Shown: positions 1-10,402 of the stretch, in pieces
Numbering within the stretch: position 1 is the stretch's first letter
Layout of the letters: each line of letters opens with the position of its first letter
Assembly (NCBI GenBank): GCA_023853785.1
Contig: JAJIRX010000570.1
Location: 62,001-126,000, forward strand
Source: Psilocybe azurescens
Taxonomy: Eukaryota; Basidiomycota; Agaricomycetes; Agaricales; Agrocybaceae
Direction of reading: 5' to 3'
DNA length: 64,000 nt
Translations under genes and position numbers: made by a program
Notes under the pieces: model-generated
Databases searched by the model: none
What the model saw: the letters and a program-made list of their open reading frames with translations, nothing else
Told to the model about the DNA's origin: nothing

Positions 1-1035
1 ACTTTTCATCTAACGGGTGGCGGGCTTCGTTTGTTTCAACAGAACAGATGCAATGGAAGCGATGCCGATTATAGGAAAGCGATTGTATATTTATTTCTTA
101 ACCGTATACTGTTACATCTTACCTACTTGGAGTTGCAACTGGCTTTGAACTGGTTTGGAAATATTTCCTTCCAAAGAAGAAGATGATGGTGGCCCTACAT
201 GGGTGCGTGTTTTTGGACCGTTCTGCTCAATGTATCAGTATAAAAATACATTTTGGAACAGCTTTATCCTGATTTCTCATTCATTGTAGATCAATAAGAA
301 ATAAAGATTAGTAGATTGGTGGGCTACCGAGTGGGTTCACATACCTAGAATAAGTACTCAACGGAGGTAAGGCTGTAAGCTATCCCTCGGCGTTCAATTA
401 AGTCAGCGATGTGAAGCATGGATTCTGATTGCTGGACGGCCACGAGTAGAAAATATGGGTACAAAAATAGCTTGCCTTGCCTTTGTCCCTTTCAACGTAC
501 TTACAATGAATAATGGTAGCTTCCGCCGGGCCACCACCATAGACCCTGAGCTCGCACAGAACACCTGGATTCCTTTGGAGATTAATAAAGCGAAGGTAAA
601 ACGTTATATTACCCGAATCCAAGGGGGATCCAACTCCAAAAGTCTGAATAGCATAATCCTTATATGTGTTTTTTCCTGAATAGGAGGTTTTTGGGTTCCC
701 GGTATGAGGCGCATTTAAATTTGAGATCTCTCATCCTCGGAGATCAGGGATTCAGGGACAGACTATTCAGGCGATGAGACAGATGCGTATCTTTGGACAT
801 CTCTCGCCTGTGCTGTTCTTCAACACGACCGTTGGCCCTGTTCATCGGCACGGTTAAGCAGCTGGCGGCCCGCTCCGAGTATATTTCTCACGCATACGTA
901 ATTTGGCACGCGTGACCAACAGATTGGTAAGCTTACTGTTCGCCAGGTACCACTCTCATTCTTGTTCCCAACCACTAATCGTCCTCGACTCTCTTTCTTG
1001 TTTATACCGTTGTATTATATCTATATTCTGTCAAG
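1..1035. other. Left-edge stretch without a recognised gene
   Basis: No gene can be named here. A minus-strand open stretch at about 398-690 reads like a protein fragment (hydrophobic start, then a short Gly-rich segment YGGGP) and is followed by a GTAAGT donor-like site on the minus strand near 508, so a small intron-containing minus gene is possible. I could not link it into a full coding sequence. The last 100 bases before 1036 are the promoter and 5' UTR side of the KIN17 gene. Confidence 0.3.
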
Positions 1036-2113
1036 ATGCCGCGTGCTGAAGGTAAGAGAACTACATTCTATAACTACAAAGACTATGTTTGCTCATCTGC
1101 ATTTCTTGATGAATTATGACAGTGGGAACCCCAAAGTTTGTTGCAAACAAGATGAAGTCAAAGGGGTTGCAACGCCTTCGGTGGTATTGTCAAGTTTGCG
1201 AGAAACAATGTAGAGACGAGAACGGCTTCAAGTGTCATGCAGCCTCGGAGTCGCATTTGCGACAAATGCTGGTCGTAGGTGAACATGCAGGGAGTCATAT
1301 CGCTGGATTTTCCCAACAATTTCAATCCGAATTTGTCGCATTGCTCTCGAGAAGGCAAGTAGTTCAGCTTCTTTCTTTTTATTCATAACTCATGTCTGGA
1401 CCCACATAGATTTGGGACGAAGCGTGTTCGAGCCAATCAGGTGTACCAGGAATACATCTCGGACAAGAGTCATCTCCACATGAACTCCACACGATGGGTA
1501 ACCTTAACCGAATTCGTGAAGCATCTGGGAAGAACGGGTGTTGCTAGAGTGGACGAGACAGAGAAAGGATGGTTTATCGCATGGATCGACAGTAGTCCTC
1601 AGGCTCTTGCCAAAGCTGTACGTCGTCATACTTCTGTTTCGGCATTTTAACTAAAAGATTCCATCATGAATGCAGGAGGCTTCCCAAAAGAAGGATCGTG
1701 CCACCATATCTGATGAGCAGAGAGAACGTCTCCTCATCGCCGAGCAGATTGAAAGAGCGGCAGCAGAAAGTGCCGCCGATGCTGGGCCATCTACCGCTGC
1801 TGTTGAGGAAGGGTTGCAACGGGACGAAAAGTCTGAAAAGGTCGTCCTGTCGCTGTCTTCTAAGCCGGCCGCATCAGCTGCCCCGGTCGGCTTCAAAATG
1901 AACGCATTGAAACCTGTGGTAAACCCTCTAAAAGCAAATCCGTTAAAACGGCCAAACGTGTTCAAGACAGCTACACAGGCTGCTTCTTCTGATGGTGGAG
2001 AAATGGTGGGAAATGAGAAGAAGAGATCGGCCCCGATGACCGCAGCTGAGAGGCTTATAATTGAAGAACAGGAGCGGAAGAGGAGAAGGATGGACCGGGA
2101 CAACATGTCTTGA
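1036..2113 (+). CDS. KIN17: KIN17-like DNA/RNA-binding protein
   Basis: Nuclear zinc-finger protein of the KIN17/Rts2 family, associated with pre-mRNA splicing complexes and DNA replication/repair. Exons 1036-1051, 1123-1354, 1410-1617 and 1676-2113 join in frame to about 297 residues. Visible are the family N-terminus (KSKGLQRLRWYCQVC), a C2H2 finger with Cys pair CQVC and following histidines, and the winged-helix block with RFGTKR and EYISDKSHLHMN, then a Lys/Arg-rich tail. The start at MPRAE is the only ATG that splices into the conserved VGTPKF start. The intron at 1355-1409 uses a GC donor (AAG/GCAAGT), forced because RFGTKR is only formed with that junction. The C-terminal KOW domain present in animal KIN17 is absent; the protein ends in a basic tail. 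Function is taken from the family; identity is secure from the sequence. Confidence 0.93.
1355..1409 (+). other. GC-AG intron in KIN17
   Basis: The donor reads AAG/GCAAGT and the acceptor CACATAG. No GT donor nearby keeps the conserved RFGTKR motif in frame. The remaining donor bases (AAG before, AAGT after) are a strong match to U1, as expected for GC introns. Confidence 0.85.
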
Positions 2114-4586
2114 GGTTCTTGAGCTTTATGGAAGTCTTTCCTCTGTATGTTCTTTTAATATTTGTAATCAATCAACATCAATAACCCTGTATGTCTATCT
2201 CGATGTCTCTGCCGATATTTTGGGAAGATCGTCCGCTTTCGCCCCTCTAATGCCTACCGACCAGATATATAATGGGTTTACCGGCCATTTTCTCTCGTTC
2301 TTCCCCATTCAAAACCCCCTACATATGTCCAAGGACTGCTTCCGTTTCCCAGCCGACGTCCTTTAAGTCAGTGTGTACCCTGACTTTGAAGATGCTCCAC
2401 TCCGGGACTTTCTCTCTTGTTCATGATGATGAACCTACGCGACTCTTTCCCCGATGTTTCAACATGATAAAACCTTACGCATACCTCAATTATTTGTTCA
2501 GAAACAATGATGAAATGTCCACTGCGCTACTGTTGGACGTGGACGGGAACGGTGCAATCTTGTAATTCGGGATCCCAAGCGGAACAAACATCGGTCACTG
2601 GCCATGTTGAGGACATAACATTTAATTCCCTGTCAACTGCAACTCCAGGACATTGAAAAGCTCCCGTTGTCTGAAGGAAATTAAAGCATTCGGTGCGAGC
2701 CCCGATGCTGTTATTCGCTTTCTTACCGCAGGAGTATTGTATACGCCGGAGTGGCTTCCAACTTCAACGGCGTATCTAGACCTAGACGACACTGCTTGGA
2801 CGACCAGGCGAGGTCTCTTACTCTCTCAACTCCCATAACGTAGAAGCAGTTCGAGTCGAAGGTTGGAGGGTGCATGGGCTGTATGGGCGCTGCACCAATG
2901 TTACATTTTTGATGCGACTAGCGATTTCTGCCAGGATGCTTATCTCCTGCATGTTCCTGTGCTCACCGCCAACAACAGGAATAACAAAACGGCAGGCATC
3001 CCTTTGTTCGACGGCCGGGATCAGGCATCGTAAGCTGTCTCGCAGCATTACCGTCTGTGACCGCTTGAAGACGTTGGTTAAATGAAGATCCACTTCCTCA
3101 ATGCATGAGGGCAGTATATTTGAATCTCTTATCGCGACTCCTGTTGTGACAGGGATAGATGAGCCTTGACCCGAGCGCGATTGCTTCTTCCCTGCGTCCA
3201 GGCTACTGGTTCCAAATTTTGGCCTCCTATAACTTCTTCCTTCATACATTACAACACTCCTTTGTGTATGTTATCTTTACGACATTCCTTCCGTCCCTTT
3301 CTTCTAAGTTTGGATTAAACACGCCGAGGTAGTTGTGTCAAATTTGACGACCTTTTTTCTTGCGAAAGTAATTTCTAATTGATGACCAATGAAGTAGCCC
3401 GGATTTATGAACACCCTTGGAATTCCAGAGGAACGAAACCGTGATCTAATCTACTCTCGAGCTCTGATAAAACTTTTAGTTCTCTCAGGCTTCCCCCGCA
3501 AATCGTATTGATACTGGCTCTGGCAGCCTGCATTGCACAATTCAAAGCGTGTTCTCTGTCGGATCCTAGTTCTATGAAAAATTTACAAGCTAAAAATAGA
3601 TGTCAAGCAAGACACCCAACGAAGATGCCAGAATCTTCGATTGCCCCAGTCATATCTTCTGCACAGTGAATGTATTCGAAGTTTGAAAACACCCAGTCAA
3701 GAGGATCTATGAAAGTAATAAGAGTCGCATGACAATTCTTTCGTTCCTGAAGGGGGTATCTTTTTCAGGAACTTCACTAAAAGACGTTCATCTACGAAGC
3801 AAAAGGAAGCATTGTATTGCAGTGATGTTTAATGGAACAAGCAATGGGAAAGCCCAAGCCATTTTATGCAATTATTAGGAGGGTCGCTTTAAAACTTGCT
3901 GTGTGATTTCTGATATTGATCAGGAGACGTGCGCGCGCAGTTGCGGTCTACAGTGTCCATTAACCAGTCGTTCCGAACTTGCTGCCTTAGCCAGAGATTC
4001 GGTGCCCTTTAAGCTCATTCAGGAAAGTTTCTGATTAGAGAATTAATATGCGCTCCATAAGTAATATGTACCCAGGCTTGTGTTCATAGGATTTCCGACT
4101 GCTGTAATAACTGAGTATACTTCGGATCTCTATGATGCAAGTTGATGTGAGAGTGCGCCTTTCAAGAACTTGAAGCTGGGACGCATTTCACTATCACGCC
4201 TCAAATCCTTTTGGTTGTAAGTATCGCTATTATTTGCTGCAGACTCTTCCATTTTCTGTATACACATGAAAACATGGATCTGGGGTAGTGATTGAATCGA
4301 AGGAAGACTTTCTTTGCGGTCGTTTCCGAGGGTTTCAATTGGATTTCGCCCCTGTGGAAGCGTGCGCACCGACCCCGGGCCCCATGCTTATTATTAGAGG
4401 TGATCGGTGTTGCATCATCCCTCCCGAACAAAGGTAACTATGACCATGGAGAAAATGTGGATAACATTGCATAGGTCATGACGATATCCATCTAAAGTAC
4501 CGACGAAGGGATGAATGACACGTACGGGTTTTAGAGACAACAACACCGAAAATGCTGAAACCAAGTCATTTGATAGGCGGTAATTT
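2114..4586. other. Mostly non-coding; short unrecognised ORFs
   Basis: After the KIN17 stop there is no convincing gene. A minus ORF at 2818-3249 (143 codons) and plus ORFs at 2272-2565 and 2653-2838 lie on opposite strands of the same block. Leu-rich and Arg-rich pieces recall degraded F-box/LRR genes that are abundant in agarics, but no F-box motif or exon chain can be read. 3250-4560 shows only short random ORFs. Confidence 0.3.
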
Positions 4587-4777
4587 TGTGTGTAGGTTTC
4601 GGGTATTAGCGGTTTTTAAGTTTTCGCCCGATTTTATAAACCGAAAAACCAAAGAAGTCCCCCAAATTAGGTCTTATTTGGGAGGAAATTTGTACTCTAT
4701 AGGACAAATTTCGTGGTTTTGACCGGTTTTTATGGGTTTTTTAATTTTTATCTTTAAACCGAAAAAGCCTACACACA
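4587..4777. mobile_element. MITE-like foldback element (candidate)
   Basis: A 191-base AT-rich block is bounded by TGTGTGTAGG on the left (4587-4596) and its exact reverse complement CCTACACACA on the right (4768-4777). The arms continue as imperfect inverted repeats (TTTCGG near the left end, CCGAAA near the right end). Inside are two perfect small hairpins: CCCAAAT/ATTTGGG (4661-4667 with 4676-4682) and AAATTTGT/ACAAATTT (4686-4693 with 4704-4711). There is no ORF. The form fits a non-autonomous miniature inverted-repeat element. A clear target-site duplication is not visible and no second copy is in the window, so the class is open. Confidence 0.5.
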
Positions 4778-6113
4778 CGAAAGACTTATGCATCTTGCCC
4801 AAACGTACTTATTTATTTGAAGAGAGACCCTGGGGGCAAGATTATTTATGATCAAGCAAAGGTTTAAAGAAATGAGGTTCCGAAGAAACGCAAACTATTT
4901 TGAAAGGGCGAAGTTGACGGACGGAAAGTAATGACCTACAGAGCGATGGATGGATAGATGATGGTTCTCTGCCGATGCCCAGATATGATAGTTTGCGATT
5001 TGCTTATCAGATGGAGGGCGGTCATTTTACCTAATGCCTGTGTGGCAACGTTGCAACGAGACCAATAGCTCATACTCATTTGGTGCTCATAGCCAACTCA
5101 TAGCTCTAAAGAACTTCATGAAGATAGTTAGACTTCAGTTTTCTTTCGGGTACATGCCAAATACATGATCTACTAGAAGCAATACTCGTATCAACTTACG
5201 CATAATCCTTTATACTTAATCAAGTGTTATTACATCTCCTTCTGATATTCACAGGTATTCTGTCAAGGATAAATCCCAACCAGATGCTTCTCGAATTCTT
5301 CAAGTTTGCTTACGTGGCACTCAGCTCATAGTACCGATGTTAGAATTTCCTCTTCAATAACATTCTTGCGACCATATGCTACTTATGTAGATGGTCAAGC
5401 TGACCTGCAATGGACAAAATACAGCATTACGCAATGGTTCTTGTGTATGTGACTTGAACCAGGCTCTTCCAGCCTCCTTTCATGTGTAGACGTAGTCCGA
5501 TGAGTCCACGATTTAGTCTATCCTGATGTAACAGCTTTTGGCAATTACAGTTGCCGGCAACAAACGAAATTCGTGCAACCGGCCAGGGTGCACCGCCTGT
5601 TCTGTGGCCTTTGCCCCATGGTACCCAGCTAAGCTGTACTAATACTAGACGGCAACGTGTCGATTTTCGAGACGTTGAAACAATATTAGTACATACTGTT
5701 GTAGCTCAGTGCTAAGAGTCCGAAAGCCTCGTATTGTCGGCATCACCGAGGATCATGGCAAGCCGGTCCCCTTCGCCGACGAAATCTATTCATCCATTTC
5801 CAGTCGCTTGCGGTTTGTATTACGGCTGTATGTGAGCAGAGCTGAGGGGAAAGTGGTTAGGAGATAGATGAATAACGGCCCATTTTACTAGCAGAATGAT
5901 ACGACGTCTGCGTAAACGATGGTACATGTGGCTGAGCAAGGCGAGTCTCGACGATAATTCAAGCCACGCAGAAATTTGTCTCCGTAAGTGTCCATATGGA
6001 GATGATGGCTTCACCGGCCTGGAAGGGCACTGGAGGGTTCATTTAAACGCAGTTTGTTAACCGCTGGCCATGCACTGAATGCTCCTTCTCGTCACCAACC
6101 ATCACCGTCGATC
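4778..6113. other. Intergenic DNA upstream of the GH5 gene
   Basis: No gene recognised. A tract near 5700-5720 resembles a tRNA D-arm (TAGCTCAGTG) but lacks a B box and acceptor pairing. The final part is the promoter region of the glucanase gene. Confidence 0.4.
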
Positions 6114-9100
6114 ATGTCGCACTATAGTTCGTTGTTGCTGAAGGAGGACCATGAACTCTCTCCGTCACCCGCCGTTACCTCTCAGGCCGATCTCAATGAC
6201 CCTTGGAACGATGAACTTTTAAATATGGTAAGTCGCGGCGTTAATATATTCAAGACACGTACTTTGTGCGCTAGTAGCACAACACCTATAACTCACGACG
6301 ATTTTCAGTACCACGATGACCCACCCATGTCTGATAGGGCAGTATTGCATCCTACTTCTAATTTACCAACCCGAGCAGCATCTCAGAGGGTCGCCCTGCA
6401 AAAAGAAAAAAGAAAAAACGAATTATATGGATTGCCATAATTGCCACAATTCTTGTACTTGGTGCGGTGGGTGCTATCGTTGGAGTACTTTTAGGCAAGA
6501 AAAACACGTCGAGCGACACCAAGTCAACGGGCAGTAATGGTGGCAGTGGAACTGGAGGTGGGACTGGAGGTGGGACTGGCGGGACTGGCGGAGGATCTTC
6601 GTCGACTTCAGGCACAAGTGGCAGCAGAATTACCATGGACGATGGAACAACTTTTGAATACACGAATAATTTCGGTGGGGACTGGGCCGCGGATCCTATG
6701 CAACCCTTTGCAACTGGTGGTAAAGCCCAAAGTTGGAGTCCTCGAGTCGGCAAGGAGCAATGGGCTTGGGGCACTGATTTTGTGAAAGGCGTAAATCTCG
6801 GGTGAGTGCGCATATGTATTCACACTTTCTAAAAAAAAAATGAACATTGTGTGCACGTGCAGTGGCTGGCTAGGTATTGTCCAGATTGCTTTCGACTGTC
6901 GCTCTGCTTACATCCAAGTTACCAGTGACCGAGCCTTTCATCGTCCCTGCTTTGTACGAGGCATATATCGGTAAGACGAGTATTGATGTCGTTGATGAAT
7001 GGACGCTATCGCTTGCAATGGGGGCAGATCTTGCTAGCAAAATGGAGGAACATTACAAAACATTCATCGTTAGTGCTATCTTTTTGGGCGCCCATACTTA
7101 ACTGAACTTTAATAACTCGCCAGACGGAGCAAGACTTTGCGCAGATAGCTGGTTAGTATGTCCATCCCTCCCTTATCCTGTTTCTAATTTCTAGGATAGG
7201 TGCTGGGTTGAATTGGGTGCGGATTCCAATTGGATTTTGGGCCATCGAAACCATAAACGACGAACCTTTCTTGGTCGGCACTTCGTGGACGTACTTCCTT
7301 AAAGCGTGGGTTGTAATCACCAAGCCATACCAACTTGTTGACAACTTTTTTCCTATTTGTAGGATTCAATGGGCAAGAAAGTATGGCATCCGCATTTATC
7401 TTGACCTTCATGCACTGCCCGGAAGTCAGAATGGCTGGGTAAGTTGAAATTGGAAGTTTTTATCGCAGGAAGACTAACTCGCTTTTGTCTTGCAGAATCA
7501 TTCAGGAAAAAGTATGTATATTCTTCGATCTTATTTATTCATAGACTGACAGATGTTTCTTTTTCGCTTTCTTAACTGATCAGGTGGATCCGTCAACTTG
7601 TGAGTGCTTCTCAACGCCACATTCTCTTATCGTCGCCACATATATGCGCCACTAATTACCTTGCTCTCTTCCCCCTTTCTTTTGCTATTTTGATTCTGAA
7701 TTAAAGCATGAACGGAGTTATGGGTATTGCAAACGCTGAGCGTACGCTCAACTATCTTCGGATTATCACAGAGTTTGTCAGTCAGCCTCAGTATCGGGAT
7801 GTTGTCGGGGTGTAAGTCGGTTTAGTTTCCTTCTCCGAAAAAAAAAACAGCAAACATTACGCTGGATCTCGGAATTTATGCTAATGTCGTTCTATATTCA
7901 GAGTCGGCATTGTCAACGAAATCCTATGGAGCACAATCGGAAAGGACGCAGTCCAGAGTTTCTATCTCAAAGCGTACGACACCATCAGAAAATCCTCGTA
8001 CGTTCTTTCAATGTCAATGTACCTCTTGTCGACGTTTCCATTTCTATCGCCACACGTGTATACTCCTCTCCGAGTGTATCATAGCGATGTTATGAATACA
8101 AACGTAATTGGTATATAACAGCTAAGTCTCACGGTTTTGTGTTTACAGGGGAACTGGAACTGGAAATGGTCCTTACATTGCTATCCACGAGGGCTTCCAA
8201 GGGGTACGGTCAATTTTCGGTTGTTATGCGAATAATTCACCGATTCTAACATACCTTTGCGCTTTCTAGCCAGCAATTTGGGAAGGGTGCATTGTATTGT
8301 CAAATATCAGTGATCACTTTAACTGAAGAGATTTTTCAGGTTTTTGACTGGAGCAGATCGGCTAGCTCTCGACCAGCATCCGGTGAGTGAAGGCTGTATT
8401 CGGAGCCATACACCATGGGCATTGCGGAGAGCTGACTGCTTCATCCCGACTAAATGCAGTACTTGGCGTTTATGGGAGACTCCTCTCCGTATGTTTTCTA
8501 TCTTCGTCCTACAATCGGGAATGTCAAGCTGACTATCGTATCGCCTCATCAGACCTGCTGTAATGGCAAGCAAACCTTGGTATGTCTTAACCGGTCTAGG
8601 TGTTGATTTGATAAATTCATGCCGAAACCTTCCGATTGGGGAATGATCTCGAACTCTACTGACCTTCGTTTCTCAGCGATTGGGCGATCGCAACGAATCA
8701 ATCACAAAAGGTGTTTGGAGTGACACTTGGTGGCGAATTCTCAGCTGCAATCAATAATTGTGGTCTATGGTTTGTGTTTCCTGGTTGTCCCCGGATCTGT
8801 GGGGAGGTTCTCTGTGTATCCCGGCACCTGACTATGAATATGTTCTTCTCCATTCTCTCACAGGCTAAATGGGATTGGTTCATCTGTTCCGAATTGTGAT
8901 GTTTGGGATAACTGGAGCGTGAGTGTCTGGTTACTGAAAGCAGGAAGCAGAATTTTACAATCTTCATGCCTGTGTTGCACTTCAACGCATCTTCACTAAT
9001 TGGTCAATATGATAGGCATACACCCCCGACACAATTGCCAGTCTCAAGAATGTGGCGCTTGCCAGTATGGACGCCCTGCAAAATTTCTTTTATTGGACTT

Positions 9101-9857
9101 GGAAAATCGGCAATTCGACAAAACTCGGTACATCGTCGAGTCCCATGTGGAACTATCAGTTGGGACTTCAACAAGGATGGATTCCAGAAGGTACAAATAA
9201 AAAATTAAATAACTGAGAATGCTGTATAATTCTTGTTTCGTCCACCACAGATCCACGTGAAGCTGCTGGTCACTGTGCCTCAGTACTTGGTTCAAGTCAA
9301 CTATTCGATGGTAATCATCCTTCGACAGCTACCGGAGGAGTAAGTCTTCTTCCACAATCCCACCACTTCGCAATGCCCCCGTTCCCCGCAATTCAGTGTC
9401 TAATCCGGTTATTTATTTATTTTACCTCTGCAGGCAGGCGCAGGTACCATCGATCCTGCTCAAAGCACATCCCATCCTTTCCCTCCGGCCACAATCTCGC
9501 CTTCTTTCTCAGGAACACAAATCGCCTTGTTACCGACATACACCCCGACAGGCACCCTGAAAACTCTGTTTGCACCCACGTTCACAGCCGCACCTTCTGC
9601 TGTCGTCGGCAATGGCTGGAATAACGCTGCAGATAATGCTCCAGCATTTGTGTATGTCTTCATCTCGTCTTGCCTCCTGGTATAATATATGCTTATAGTT
9701 GTCGGGTGAACTTAGACCCATTGCCGGTTGCACATACCCCAAGTCAGTGTTTGTTGCATGAAGTGTCCACGTTGCATGACTGATTTTTCTTCTTCTGTTT
9801 AGCCCATGGGACGCTGTCAGTGCAGCTCTCCCAGCTACTACTTGCTCCGGGCCCTGA
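6114..9857 (+). CDS. Membrane-anchored GH5 exo-beta-1,3-glucanase
   Basis: Predicted type II membrane glucan 1,3-beta-glucosidase (GH5, Exg type), releasing glucose from the ends of beta-1,3-glucan at the cell surface for wall remodelling or autolysis. Order: short cytosolic N-terminus (MSHYSSLLL), Lys/Arg-rich stretch, one membrane helix at about 6420-6490, Gly/Ser/Thr-rich stalk, then the catalytic domain: GVNLGGWLVTEPF, LNWVRIPIGFW, YLDLHALPGSQNG, the acid/base region IVNEI (about 7915) and the nucleophile region TLGGEFSAA (about 8730), with WTWKIG after it. More than ten introns split it, including two 16-base exons at 7496-7511 and 7584-7599. Between exon 1 and the membrane helix the frame changes at an A-rich tract (6400-6418): either one base is missing or a small intron is used (for example 6340-6411). 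The protein ends in TTCSGP. Family assignment is firm; the substrate is inferred. Confidence 0.88.
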
Positions 9858-10402
9858 GGCTACATGACTAGAGCATTTATACTCCCTGATCTGACGCTGA
9901 TATTCTTGCCGTATTTTTTTTGCTACCTAATATTTTGGTTATGTCGGAACACTTGTGTTTAGATTTACTCCCTAGTTTCTATAACTGTTTACGGAGATGG
10001 ACTACTTCCATAGCTATTCTCGATGACCTATAGATATTCTTCTCGGACAGGACGTTTTATACACTGATATCCCAATGTTTATAACTACCATATGTACCTC
10101 AAATACTTCTATCTTTTAGGCGATTTGTACGGGCCATGTGTCGTTTCTTTTCTCACCAGCTATCAATGCTTTTTTTTGAACGCGCCTCATCGTCAACTGT
10201 AGCATGTGTAGGATACATCACATGGTGCACCGACGGTGAAGATACACGGATAACATGACTTGAGATATGTTTTAATCAAGTCACTAAAGTCTATGTCTAT
10301 CAAAGTAACTTCTTCTCCGCATATATTTCGAAAACAGATATCCGTGAGATCGGTAAGATTTGGTAAGGTACGTACAAGGCTGACAGACATTGGCCGCGGC
10401 GG
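9858..10402. other. Convergent 3' ends of GH5 and ABC genes
   Basis: Only 3' flanks of the two converging genes are seen: AT-rich, no conserved ORF. The minus ORF at 10193-10390 lies just past the transporter stop and is not protein-like. Confidence 0.5.

Noticed and set aside
1651..2106. 151-codon minus ORF
   Set aside because: Shadow of the last KIN17 exon on the other strand.
2818..3249. 143-codon minus ORF as an F-box gene
   Set aside because: No F-box or LRR motif is visible and no splice partners; left only as an unrecognised ORF.
5690..5770. tRNA-like start (TAGCTCAGTG)
   Set aside because: No B box, anticodon stem or acceptor pairing can be drawn; chance likeness to a D-arm.
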